Positions 47,985 through 57,901 are shown, numbered from the stretch's first letter. The stretch is 64,000 bases of DNA from Methanobacteriota archaeon (GCA_014239955.1 JAAZXW010000021.1:33160-97159), one strand, 5' to 3'. The notes: generated from the letters alone by a model not told the origin. A program made the numbers and translations.

Positions 47985-48548
47985 ATGCAACACGTCGCAC
48001 TCACAGTGTTCGACAAGGATCTTTGTCGGCCATTCTTCGATAATGTAACTGAGCTATTCCATGCTCATCACCACTCCAAGGAGCAGGATCCGAGCGGATA
48101 CGAGAGTCTCTTGTACAGGGTTTATCGCCCATACACTCCAGAGATGCTTGACACAATTGATCGGTGGATGGGTCTCGGAGAGAGGGCATGGAGGGCGGAG
48201 ACGCAAAGGGAGGTTCTTCTATCCCTGTACGCTATCCGCTATCCGGACACACTGCTAATTGAGAGTCTCACTGACAATGCTAGATCCGACATCCGTAGAC
48301 TCTCCGCATACCTACACTTCACACATCACACATACTCAATTTGGGACGAGGACACAAGGAAGGGGCTGGGAAGACTAGGGATTGACCTACCAAAGATGGA
48401 GGAGGCTGATCCATTCGTTTACGGTGCATACATTTCTTCAATCGAGCTTCTGAAGGACGTCGCCCCTTTCACCTGCTTCCTAGAGCACGACGTCCCTCGG
48501 CAGAGGCTGTTCCAGTCTGCTCTGGCTGCATATGGCCGCGAAGGTTAG
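47985..48548 (+). CDS. Hypothetical helical protein in epoxidase/beta-oxidation operon
   Basis: 187 aa ORF directly after the epoxidase; no recognised family. Confidence 0.75.
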   Translation: MQHVALTVFDKDLCRPFFDNVTELFHAHHHSKEQDPSGYESLLYRVYRPYTPEMLDTIDRWMGLGERAWRAETQREVLLSLYAIRYPDTLLIESLTDNARSDIRRLSAYLHFTHHTYSIWDEDTRKGLGRLGIDLPKMEEADPFVYGAYISSIELLKDVAPFTCFLEHDVPRQRLFQSALAAYGREG

Positions 48549-48582
48549 CACTGCTTATTTCCCGACAGACTATCCGGCACTC

Positions 48583-49461
48583 ATGACGATTCGCAGAGTG
48601 GCAGTAATAGGTGCTGGCACCATGGGTTCAGGAATAGCCCAAGTTAGTGCTCAGACTGGATGGGATACTCGGCTTTTCGACGCCTTTCCTGATTCACTGG
48701 AGAATGGCATGGAAAAAATTAACGAATTCTGGGACAAAGGAATCTCCAAGGGGAAGACTAGTCCCCAGCAGAAGGAGATTTGGTCAGCCAACCTTAGAGC
48801 CACCAGTGAAATGTCAGACGCGGTGGAAGATTCGGATATTGTAATAGAAGCGGTTCCGGAAAGGATGGAGCTCAAAAGATCGATTTTCAACGAATTAGAG
48901 GGTCTAGCACCTTCGAGCGCGATACTTGCAACGAATACATCTGGACTCCCAATCTCGGAGATTGCGTCGCATACAGGTTGTCCAGAGAGAGTGATAGGGA
49001 TGCATTTCTTTAACCCGGTTCCATTGATGCAGCTTCTGGAAATCGTTCGCCATGAATTGGTAGACGAAAGTACAGTCTCTACGGCCAGGGAAGTTGGAGA
49101 GGCCATGGGTAAGACGACAATTATCGTACGAGATATACCAGGATTCGCTACCAGCAGATTGGGAGTGGTCCTAGGCAATGAGGCAATCAGGATGTTGGCC
49201 GAGGGCGTGGCTTCGGCAAGTGACATTGACACCGCAATGCGCTTGGGCTATCGGCACCCGATGGGACCGCTAGAGTTGTCAGATCTTGTGGGCCTGGACG
49301 TTAGAAGGGACATATTGAACAGTCTTGCAGATGCTTTTGATGATGAGTCTTACAGGCCTCACCCACTTCTGAGTGAGTTGGTGGATTCGGGATATCTAGG
49401 AAAGAAGACGGGCAGGGGCATCTACGATTGGACTTCGGGTGAGAAAGTAGAGAGGGAGTGA
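48583..49461 (+). CDS. 3-hydroxyacyl-CoA dehydrogenase
   Basis: VAVIGAGTMGSGIAQVSAQTGW, ATNTSGLPISEIASHTGCPERVIGMHFFNPVPLMQLLEIV, GYRHPMGPLELSDLVGLD. Confidence 0.95.
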   Translation: MTIRRVAVIGAGTMGSGIAQVSAQTGWDTRLFDAFPDSLENGMEKINEFWDKGISKGKTSPQQKEIWSANLRATSEMSDAVEDSDIVIEAVPERMELKRSIFNELEGLAPSSAILATNTSGLPISEIASHTGCPERVIGMHFFNPVPLMQLLEIVRHELVDESTVSTAREVGEAMGKTTIIVRDIPGFATSRLGVVLGNEAIRMLAEGVASASDIDTAMRLGYRHPMGPLELSDLVGLDVRRDILNSLADAFDDESYRPHPLLSELVDSGYLGKKTGRGIYDWTSGEKVERE

Positions 49462-49478
49462 ATTCACTCCATTTCTGA

Positions 49479-51524
49479 CTACCATGTTCCATTGAAGTAG
49501 CATTGCCCAGAGCAGGTATCGGTAACCATTCCACTGAGAAGATAGCCTGTGGCCAAGTCAATTGCAGGTGCGAAGCCCAGAACCTGGTTATGCGCAAGAG
49601 AGTGGTAAGCCATCGGGCCCTGAATGTTTCCTGGGGGAACTTCGGGGAAGTTCCCGTCAAAGTACACAATTGCTGAGCCTGATATTGGAGCCTGGGCCAC
49701 ATCAAGATTGTGAGGGTGATATGTTGAATTTGCTAGAACTGGAATCCCCGAAGTTCTTGATGCCCTATCCGCGGAGAGAGTCGTTACCTGAGCGTCATTG
49801 ATAGACACCAAGTAGAGAATCTCGAATGGGTGGAGCTCCCCCTCCAGGCCCCCATCCCTGAAGGGAAGGTATGTCTCTGGTTCAGTAGCGTCCCACATTG
49901 ACTGCATCAATGCCAATAGAATTGAGCGATCCATTGTTGATTCGTATGCCAGAGGTGATGCGAATAGCTCCTCGAACTGGGTGTACTGAGTTGATCTTTC
50001 GGCGATGAATCCGAAAGATGATCCTGCCACCCAAAGCACGCCGCGATCTATTTCCGGGATTAGTGATAGCATGGAAGGGCCCCTGATGCCACCCAATGAA
50101 ACTCCCATGTAATCGACATCGGAAGTGTCTACAAGATTGGTGCCATTGTGAAAGAATTCTGACAATTCAGAGCATACTCCCTTGATCGTTTTGATCATTG
50201 CTAGATGGTTTATCACAGACTGCTGAAGCCTTTCGGACTGGTGCTGAAGATAGTTCACATTCATCAATCCAAAGGTAACTGCATCAAAATCTCCATCCGA
50301 ACTCCAGCCCTTGAAGTCTGTTCCTATTGTGGCCACTCCCGAATGATTTGCCCATCCCCTAAATCCTGAAACCATTCCCTCTCCATCGCCCAAAAATCCA
50401 TGTCCAAGGACTACTAGGGGGGCGGGTTGTGAATTCTCTGCAGCTGACATTGGAATTGTGAGTGTGAAAACAACTTCGCTGAGGAAGTTGAATTTTGGTT
50501 TCCCAACTTCGTCTCGCGTCATTGGAGTTGGAGGATAAGTGGATTCCAGATAGTGAGGAGTCGTGATGGTTCCGCTGATTCTTCTGAGTGTGGAATTATC
50601 GTTACCATAGTTCTCATCGACGGAAGTAACGTTGCAACCTATTCCATCATCGCCCAAACGTTGAATTGCATCGTTTCGCATAGAGATTAGATTCTCAGTC
50701 AGTGATTGACTCGATGCTGTGTGGAACCACCATGCTGATTGGAGAGAAGACCTTTCGAAGCCAACTTCTGAAAGCGCGGAAAACATAGTCTCGTAACCTA
50801 GACGAGCGTTCTCAATTTGGTCTGAATCTGTAGAGATATCTTCTCTGAGTGCCATGAAAGCGTCAAATGGTTCCACTTCTGCCCCATCCGAATCAATCAA
50901 ACCTCTGAAAGCAACAGCATACTGTGTGTTGTGTTCGAGGCCTCTTAGGGACCTAATGTGGACCAGAGTTGCCTCACCCTCCTGGGTCCTTGAAGAGATC
51001 TCAACCCAGTGTTCGACAATTTCGCCGGAATCCATGTTTAGTAAGACGCTCCCATGTCCATTTGCTATTGAGGGTGCAATGTTGTCCTGAGATGCCAGGT
51101 TGGAGATGCTTGGAAGACTACTGAAGGTGGTAAAAATCTGAGACGAGGGGGAGTGCCCGTCCCTGGAATTGATCATGTGGAATTCTTTGGAAACAGCTGA
51201 TGCAGAATCCGGAATGGCCTCTCCCGGGATGTTTACTCTGAATCCGGTCAATGATGTCGAATCACTCGAAAGAAATGCAGAGGATGGGAAGGGGAGCAGG
51301 CAATGGTCTGGGTTTGTATTATCGCAGAAGTTGTTTCCCGAGATGGAAATTTCCTCGTCCTCGATGACCTCGTCCTCGCCAATAGAATCAGTAATTTCGC
51401 AAGATGAGTCGTCTTGGCAATCTTCAATTTCTGAAATCTCTGATACTTCGTCACTTAGGCATCCGGGTAGTATCAAAGAGGCCACTATTAATGCTGCGAT
51501 AGCTCTTTTCGAGATTCGGTTCAC
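49479..51524 (-). CDS. Secreted lipoprotein, alpha/beta hydrolase-like
   Basis: Signal peptide with lipobox LPGC; LVVLGHGFLGDGEGMVSGF; nucleophile elbow YMGVSLGGIRG (GxSxG). Confidence 0.75.
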   Translation of the reverse strand: MNRISKRAIAALIVASLILPGCLSDEVSEISEIEDCQDDSSCEITDSIGEDEVIEDEEISISGNNFCDNTNPDHCLLPFPSSAFLSSDSTSLTGFRVNIPGEAIPDSASAVSKEFHMINSRDGHSPSSQIFTTFSSLPSISNLASQDNIAPSIANGHGSVLLNMDSGEIVEHWVEISSRTQEGEATLVHIRSLRGLEHNTQYAVAFRGLIDSDGAEVEPFDAFMALREDISTDSDQIENARLGYETMFSALSEVGFERSSLQSAWWFHTASSQSLTENLISMRNDAIQRLGDDGIGCNVTSVDENYGNDNSTLRRISGTITTPHYLESTYPPTPMTRDEVGKPKFNFLSEVVFTLTIPMSAAENSQPAPLVVLGHGFLGDGEGMVSGFRGWANHSGVATIGTDFKGWSSDGDFDAVTFGLMNVNYLQHQSERLQQSVINHLAMIKTIKGVCSELSEFFHNGTNLVDTSDVDYMGVSLGGIRGPSMLSLIPEIDRGVLWVAGSSFGFIAERSTQYTQFEELFASPLAYESTMDRSILLALMQSMWDATEPETYLPFRDGGLEGELHPFEILYLVSINDAQVTTLSADRASRTSGIPVLANSTYHPHNLDVAQAPISGSAIVYFDGNFPEVPPGNIQGPMAYHSLAHNQVLGFAPAIDLATGYLLSGMVTDTCSGQCYFNGTW

Positions 51525-51559
51525 AATATTACGAACAGAGGACCGGTTATGAATTGAAT

Positions 51560-52627
51560 CTAAGATGTGAGGATTTGATGGAAGTGATGAACTCCGGCCT
51601 CTTTGGTTGGGGAGTACCGACCCCGATCGTAAGTTTGAGAGGAAACGCCTCTCTGTGTTGCCTCGACAATTTCCTGATCTTCCGATTCGACTTTGTCCAA
51701 GTCGCCACCGGCCCCCTTGCCGAGCATCCTCTTGTCCCAGACAAAACCGTGATAGATTATCCTAGTTTGATCGACTGATAAAGGAACTACCAAGTTGACA
51801 GAAAGACCCCATGGATAGAAGTTTAACATCAGTCCGGGGAATATCCAATAGTAGTATGCGGCTACACTGAGTCCAAAATCGGGAGAGTTCTCTGGGATGT
51901 CAAATGTAGACTCACCCTCGCGGGCGATTCCAATTTGGAGAACTCCGCCCTCAAAAAGTTCCGTCTGATAATTATCGTAGTCCAATGCCCTATTGAGATC
52001 ATTGTGAACAAATGGTATGTGAAAACCCTCCAGATAGTTGTCAACATATAGTGCCCAGTTTGCTTTGACTTCGTAACTCCGGTTTCGAGTAGGATCGTAT
52101 TCAAATGTCTCTATTGGCATCCAACCAACTCTTTTTTCCATCTCATCTAGGCATGATTTCAGATTTGAAGGCTCGACTCCCGTGAATATGAGCCCCTTCC
52201 AACTGAGAGTGGGAAAATTCCTCAAGTCATCTAGTTCACTGGGAAAATCTACTACTTCATCGAATTCTGGCATTGACCTCAACGCCCCATCAAGATCGAA
52301 TGTTCGACCGTGGTAGGGGCACTGGATAGCATTCTTAGAACAGGTTCCACCGACGATTAGCATCCCCCGATGGGTACAGACATTCGAAAGACATCTGATT
52401 TCCCCATCCATTGTCATTATCATCGGCTCGTCAATTAAGTTCCCCATATGGCCCAATTCAATCGTGGAGCAATTGGCGAGTTGACTTTTATGTGCTGCGA
52501 AATGCCATAATTTCCTAAATCCGAGTTTCAATTCTGCGAATCTGTGGGAATCGACATAGTATGAGGATGGAAGGGTTCGAGCCTTCGTGATGTCTGAATC
52601 AATGAGGTTGGACAAGGTTAGCGCCAA
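51560..52627 (-). CDS. Rieske non-heme iron oxygenase, alpha-subunit type
   Basis: Rieske motif NVCTHRGMLIVGGTCSKNAIQCPYHGRTF; catalytic domain WALYVDNYLEGFHIPFVHNDL. Confidence 0.92.
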   Translation of the reverse strand: MALTLSNLIDSDITKARTLPSSYYVDSHRFAELKLGFRKLWHFAAHKSQLANCSTIELGHMGNLIDEPMIMTMDGEIRCLSNVCTHRGMLIVGGTCSKNAIQCPYHGRTFDLDGALRSMPEFDEVVDFPSELDDLRNFPTLSWKGLIFTGVEPSNLKSCLDEMEKRVGWMPIETFEYDPTRNRSYEVKANWALYVDNYLEGFHIPFVHNDLNRALDYDNYQTELFEGGVLQIGIAREGESTFDIPENSPDFGLSVAAYYYWIFPGLMLNFYPWGLSVNLVVPLSVDQTRIIYHGFVWDKRMLGKGAGGDLDKVESEDQEIVEATQRGVSSQTYDRGRYSPTKEAGVHHFHQILTS

Positions 52628-52633
52628 TCACCC

Positions 52634-53131
52634 CTAGGCGCAATCCGATGTAGCCATTTCGACGTTTGACATGTATTCTGCGAAGCTCTGAACTCGCGCT
52701 TTGTTGACACCGAGGTCGGAAACTCCTAGACGTGATTTTGAGTATACATGGAGCACTGTTTCGCCATCCTCGCAGAATCCTCTGACTACGAAATCATCTG
52801 GAAATCTGAACATTAGTGTTCGGAAAACAGAGTGTGTTTGTTCGGACCAGTCGCCAATTATACTAGTCCCAGACTGGGAGTCAATCCAAGTTCTTACCTC
52901 GTCCATTACATCTTCAAGGCTGGAATTGAGTCTCAATTCAGTGAGGTTTCCACTCCTGTAAGTGTTGGGACCTATCATTGAGCAATTTAACGAATCATTG
53001 GAACACTTTTCGGGGAAGGAATCGGGTTCGATTACCTCATCCGGTGCAGCAATTTGAATGGAAATAATGGAGACCAAATATACCGATACAAGGCCCAATA
53101 CAAACAATGGTAGTCTGCTTTGCTTGGTCAC
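52634..53131 (-). CDS. DUF1499-like membrane-anchored protein
   Basis: N-terminal TM; HSVFRTLMFRFPDDFVVRGF...VLHVYSKSRLGVSDLGVNKARVQSF resembles DUF1499. Confidence 0.6.
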   Translation of the reverse strand: MTKQSRLPLFVLGLVSVYLVSIISIQIAAPDEVIEPDSFPEKCSNDSLNCSMIGPNTYRSGNLTELRLNSSLEDVMDEVRTWIDSQSGTSIIGDWSEQTHSVFRTLMFRFPDDFVVRGFCEDGETVLHVYSKSRLGVSDLGVNKARVQSFAEYMSNVEMATSDCA

Positions 53132-53628
53132 GAGTCACCCTCGGCGACAATAACTCTAGATGCTCTAAGGATACGATCATGCATCCTGTAACCACTCTCT
53201 ATTACCTCTATGACGCTACCTGGTTCCTCTCCATCCGGACAGGGGACTGTTGCTATTGCCTCCATGCAGGTAGGGTCGAATTTCTTACCTAGAGTTTCAA
53301 TCTGGGAGATTCCCTCGGCTTCTAGGGATGACTTGATCCCATCCAGGGTTAGTTTTACGCCCTCGATTACTGACTCTAATCCATCTTCTCCCTCTGAAGC
53401 ATCGACTGCCTTGGATAGGTGATCGATAGTTGGAATAAGTCGCCTTGCGAGAGAAGCGCCACCATACTTCAGGGCTTCTGACCTATCTCTGGCTGCCCTC
53501 TGAATGACGTTTGCAGTCTCGGCCTTAGCATACTGAATCTCCTTTTCTAGTTCAGAAACTCTTGATTCGAAATCGGGTTCCTCTGGAACAGAAATCTCTT
53601 TTTCTTCGTCCGGCATCTCTTCCTTCAC
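53128..53628 (-). CDS. grpE: Nucleotide exchange factor GrpE
   Basis: Coiled-coil N-term; SLARRLIPTIDHLSKAVD; GKKFDPTCMEAIATVPCPD...VIESGYRMHDRILRASRVIVAEG. Confidence 0.93.
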   Translation of the reverse strand: MKEEMPDEEKEISVPEEPDFESRVSELEKEIQYAKAETANVIQRAARDRSEALKYGGASLARRLIPTIDHLSKAVDASEGEDGLESVIEGVKLTLDGIKSSLEAEGISQIETLGKKFDPTCMEAIATVPCPDGEEPGSVIEVIESGYRMHDRILRASRVIVAEGDS

Positions 53629-53671
53629 GTCAATGGGCTGGAATGGCCCCTCAAGAATCCAATGGTCGATG

Positions 53672-55441
53672 CTAGTCGGAGTAGAAGTATTCTCCAGATG
53701 ACTTCTGTTCGCGGTCCTTCCTACTCGAGGGTTTGTTTATCCTTGGTCTATGAGACTCTATGTCCCTCCGGAAGGTAACATCGGCATCGGAAAGGAACAG
53801 GTTCATCCCCTTTCGGAGAGAGAGTGGTCCCACTGCCTGGCCATGGTTGCCCCCCTCACCCTGGAAAACAAGTATCGAATCGCTGACGATATCTAGGAAA
53901 TATGTGTCATGATCGATCACCATTGCTGCCTTCTCATTGCTTTCCATTGTTCTTCTTATGGCCTTTGCTGCCTCCATTCGAGCGTTTGCGTCGAGATGTG
54001 CGCTTGGTTCGTCAAATAAGTACAAATCTGCTTCCTTACCTAGGCAGATCGCTATGCTAACAGCTTGAAGTTCCCCTCCAGAAAGTTTCGTAGCATGCAA
54101 ATCCAGCATCTTGTCAACTTGGAGAGCACGGGTGACTTGAGTGTGGAACTCACCCCCACGCCATTTACTTCCTAGTTCTGAATCAAGCCATTCTTGCACT
54201 GTCCCTTCGAAATCAGTTCTAACATGCTGGGGCTTGTATGAGACCTTGGCATCCATTGTGCACCAGCCCTCATCAGGGTCCATCTCACCTGCAATGATTT
54301 TGACCAACGTTGTCTTTCCCGTTGCATTCGGTCCTACTACGCCCACAACTTCGGCTGATTTCACTTCACCTTCCCCAGTCTTCAGGTTGAAGTCACCTAG
54401 TGTTTTCTCAATCGAGCCCCATTTTAGTACGGGAGCTCCTACCCCCTCGCCACGTGTGCGCCCCCTCAGGAATCGAATTGGCTTGTCTCTAATCCGGACA
54501 TTCTCCTCAGGTAGGAAACCATCCAAGTAGGCATTGATTGCAGTTCTGGTTGATCTAGGTGGGGTGAAAATTCCGTAAGCTGATCGCTCCCCATATATCA
54601 CATGGACCAAGTCGCATAGTACATCCAGTATTGCCAAGTCGTGCTCAACAACAAGCACTCTCTTTCCTCTCTCGGCCATATCCCTGACCACTCCCACCAT
54701 CCTCATCCTCTCATATATGTCCAAGTAGGAAGATGGCTCATCGAAGAAGTATACATCGGCTTCCTTCAGGAGGGTTGCACAGATGGCAACCCTCTGTAAT
54801 TCTCCACCGGATAGAGCATCCAACTTTCTATCTAAGATGTGGGAGATTCCCATGAGTCCGGAGTATTTCACAATCTCATCTCGATCGTCGACTCGGTCCA
54901 GCAGTTCATTGACTTCGCCTTCGAAAATCCGAGGAAGCCTATCGATGTACTGCGGCTTCACTGCTATGCTAACTTCTCCCTCTGACACCAGCCCCAGATA
55001 GTCTCTCAATTCCCCTCTTGGGAATGTGGTTATGACTTGCTCCCAATCGGGAGAAGGATTTTCCCAGTCTCCGAGATTGGGTCTGAATGTACCTGAAAGG
55101 AGGTTGATTGCGGTTGACTTACCGATACCATTCGGCCCAAGAATCCCGACAATCTGGTCTTGACGAGGAGAGGGGAGTCTGAAGAGTCTGAATGAGTTCT
55201 CCCCGTAGGAGTGAGTTAAATCGGTATCGAGCTCCTCGGGGAGATTGATGATTTTTACTGCTCCATCCGGGCAGTGCTTTGCCCTCGTGAAGCAAACTGG
55301 GCAGGCTGTCTCGAGAATCTTACATTTTGATCCCTCTACCTGTATGCACTCCCTATCGCACATTGCGGAGTACTTCTTCAGATAGGCAAATGCATTGCTG
55401 TTAGGCTTGCAGCGTTCCTCCAATAGAACTGCCACCCTCAT
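53672..55441 (-). CDS. ABCE1/Rli1 ribosome recycling ATPase
   Basis: Twin ABC domains: GILGPNGIGKSTAINLLSG and GVVGPNATGKTTLVKIIAG; LSGGELQRVAICATLLKEADVYFFDEPSSYLDIYERM; C-term VTFRRDIESHRPRINKPSSRKDREQKSSGEYFYSD. Confidence 0.96.
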   Translation of the reverse strand: MRVAVLLEERCKPNSNAFAYLKKYSAMCDRECIQVEGSKCKILETACPVCFTRAKHCPDGAVKIINLPEELDTDLTHSYGENSFRLFRLPSPRQDQIVGILGPNGIGKSTAINLLSGTFRPNLGDWENPSPDWEQVITTFPRGELRDYLGLVSEGEVSIAVKPQYIDRLPRIFEGEVNELLDRVDDRDEIVKYSGLMGISHILDRKLDALSGGELQRVAICATLLKEADVYFFDEPSSYLDIYERMRMVGVVRDMAERGKRVLVVEHDLAILDVLCDLVHVIYGERSAYGIFTPPRSTRTAINAYLDGFLPEENVRIRDKPIRFLRGRTRGEGVGAPVLKWGSIEKTLGDFNLKTGEGEVKSAEVVGVVGPNATGKTTLVKIIAGEMDPDEGWCTMDAKVSYKPQHVRTDFEGTVQEWLDSELGSKWRGGEFHTQVTRALQVDKMLDLHATKLSGGELQAVSIAICLGKEADLYLFDEPSAHLDANARMEAAKAIRRTMESNEKAAMVIDHDTYFLDIVSDSILVFQGEGGNHGQAVGPLSLRKGMNLFLSDADVTFRRDIESHRPRINKPSSRKDREQKSSGEYFYSD

Positions 55442-55507
55442 ACCTAACCCTCCTTACCATTGACTAATACATCTTCCATGCGTTAGATGACGCAAACTCG
55501 TTTACCA

Positions 55508-56758
55508 TCAGAATCCGAAGAATCGGTACCTCACGTACACGTATCCGGCAAGCAGAATCTTCTCGGTTTTGGAAAGTTGTATTCTCTCCGTGAAAACATC
55601 GCCATTCTTTTTGGAGATCTTATTCATAATTGACTGGTAGAATGAGGCCATTGCAGCGGGAGAATATCTAGCTGACTTATCCAGGTGGGAGAAGAGTTTG
55701 AATGCTCGCTGCCTATAGCCATCGGCCCTTTCCAAGTATTCCTTCACAAACGGCGACCAACCGGGATGGTTGAGCAAATCCCCCCCACTCTTGACGTCAT
55801 CCTCCGATATCCCCCATCGTGCCAAATCTTCCAAGGGAAGGTAAATCCGATCTCTCTGAGCATCTTCTGAGACATCCCTGATGATGTTGATTAGTTGCAT
55901 GAAGACTCCCCAAGACTCGGCGTACTCCTTCGCTTTGGGTTCGTCGTATCCGTATATCTCGATACATACAAGGCCGACTGTAGAAGCGACTCGGTAGCAG
56001 TATGAGTATAGCTCTTCGAAGGTCTGATATCGGTTCTTGTGGAAGTCGTTCTCCATCCCACTTATCATATCGTCTAGCAATAGCCTCTGAATTCCGTACT
56101 TCCTTACAGTATCCTTGAGGGCAATGAAAATGGGGTCGGTAGATGTGAAACCACCATATGCAGTAGAGAGTTTCTTTCGATAGTAAAACAATTGGGACAT
56201 CTTGTCGTTGTATGCCGATCTGTCTAGAACCGGCCCACCGGGACTCAGCCTTTCAATGTCTAACCTGTAACTTACAGATTCGGGGTCATCCGAGGAACCA
56301 CCTGGGAAGATATCTACAAAATCGCCATCGGCAATATCATCCGCCCTGCGGCAAAATGCGTAATACGCCATAATTGAACGACGCTTCTCTTCTGGCAGGT
56401 ACTTGAAAGAGTGATAGAAATTTCCTGCTTCCCTGCGAGTAAGTTCCTCGCAGAATTCGTATGAAGTCTCAATCATGTGTTCGGGAACTTCTGGCTCGGT
56501 CCAAATGGCAGCGTCAATGTGCTTGAAGGGGTCCAGCAATTCCCCTCTAGATCCGATTACCCCCATGAAGAGGGCGCTTTCTCGGACTGCCTCCAGAGCC
56601 GTAATGCTGATTGCTCTAGCGGCCTCCTTGGTGATGTCAACTGCAGCTCTGACGATGTCGATCTGATCTCCATCATGTCCCAATGGTTCTGAATTGAGGT
56701 GTTCGTCGAGCTCCGCATCGATGATGATCGCGCTGTCGGATTCGATACCCTGTGCCAT
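55508..56758 (-). CDS. Phytoene/squalene synthase family (phytoene synthase-like) with N-terminal extension
   Basis: AYYAFCRRADDIADGD and QLINIIRDVSEDAQRDRIYLP Asp-rich motifs; ~110 aa extra N-terminus. Confidence 0.9.
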   Translation of the reverse strand: MAQGIESDSAIIIDAELDEHLNSEPLGHDGDQIDIVRAAVDITKEAARAISITALEAVRESALFMGVIGSRGELLDPFKHIDAAIWTEPEVPEHMIETSYEFCEELTRREAGNFYHSFKYLPEEKRRSIMAYYAFCRRADDIADGDFVDIFPGGSSDDPESVSYRLDIERLSPGGPVLDRSAYNDKMSQLFYYRKKLSTAYGGFTSTDPIFIALKDTVRKYGIQRLLLDDMISGMENDFHKNRYQTFEELYSYCYRVASTVGLVCIEIYGYDEPKAKEYAESWGVFMQLINIIRDVSEDAQRDRIYLPLEDLARWGISEDDVKSGGDLLNHPGWSPFVKEYLERADGYRQRAFKLFSHLDKSARYSPAAMASFYQSIMNKISKKNGDVFTERIQLSKTEKILLAGYVYVRYRFFGF

Positions 56759-56864
56759 GTAGTCTCAGAATTGGGCGAGGTCTTGGCCCACTTGAATGTC
56801 TCCCGAATGGGGTCGTGTATTGCATCGTTAGTTAGGACAAGGAAATTTAGCGACTTACTGACCA

Positions 56865-57875
56865 TCACTCGCTTAGGATCTTCTTGCTAGATCCTTTGAA
56901 TGGGACTGCGAAAACCACCCTCTTGATGACATCGTTTATTTCTGATCTATCAATCTTTATTCTGTTGCTAGGATCGAGAACATTTCTCCCCCTCAGCATA
57001 GATACCGTCCGCTTTCCGATTATTACTGGAAGCATGCAGGCACCTCTGAGACGGAACTGCGAATGGGGCAACATCTCGATGTACTGGATTGCTGAAGTCA
57101 GATATTCGTCGGTCAAATCCAGATATTCATTGTACAGGGGTCTGAATACATCCATGCTAGGAGGTTCCAGTAGATCTTTCGGAGTTATACCATGTTCTGC
57201 TAGTCTCCTACTTGGAATGTAGCACCGCCCCAATGACAAATCTGCTGGGATGTCCCTCAGGATGTTAATCATCTGAAGAGCCTTGCCGAATCTGACGCCC
57301 TTCTCGAAGAGTTCTGACTCTTTTTTTTCCTCTTTGAGGCTGAATAGGTGGTCGAGGGACATCCTAGTCCAGAATTCTCCGACGCTGCCAGCTACTCGGT
57401 AGGTGTAATCCTCCAGTTCTTCGTCACTCTCTAATGACAATATTGAGCTTTCATCGGACGAGAATCGCTGTAAGTCGAGAATCTGCCCGCCGATTATAAT
57501 CCCTAGGCAAAGACGAATTGATGTCTGATCCGATTCCGAGAAGTCTCCAATCTTGGATACGATTTCTTCTACTTTCTTTAGAAGTGAGGCTTCTGATTTG
57601 TTGCCTTGTGATTCTGCTATCGAAACCAAATCTGGTGATCTGTCGGTTAACCCCTGTGAGAATTCGTTGTATGACTCGAGTGCCTCCAAGAGTTCATCCG
57701 GCACTCCTGCTTCTGAGTCGGCGATTGTGTCCGAGGTCCTTGCTAGCATATACAGAAGGCTAACCTGGGGCCTAATCGCCTTGGGCAGCTCCTTGAGTGA
57801 GAGATAGAATGAGCGAGAGGTCCCCTCCAGAATCGAGTCCAATTCCGAGTTGAAGATGCCCGACATGGATACCAA
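56865..57875 (-). CDS. Squalene/phytoene synthase family (squalene synthase-like)
   Basis: TSRSFYLSLKELPKAIRPQVSLLYMLARTSDTIADSE; YTYRVAGSVGEFWTRM; ALQMINILRDIPADLSLGRCYIP. Confidence 0.9.
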   Translation of the reverse strand: MVSMSGIFNSELDSILEGTSRSFYLSLKELPKAIRPQVSLLYMLARTSDTIADSEAGVPDELLEALESYNEFSQGLTDRSPDLVSIAESQGNKSEASLLKKVEEIVSKIGDFSESDQTSIRLCLGIIIGGQILDLQRFSSDESSILSLESDEELEDYTYRVAGSVGEFWTRMSLDHLFSLKEEKKESELFEKGVRFGKALQMINILRDIPADLSLGRCYIPSRRLAEHGITPKDLLEPPSMDVFRPLYNEYLDLTDEYLTSAIQYIEMLPHSQFRLRGACMLPVIIGKRTVSMLRGRNVLDPSNRIKIDRSEINDVIKRVVFAVPFKGSSKKILSE

Positions 57876-57901
57876 CTAAGTCTCGCTGGGCGCCCCTGTT
57901 C

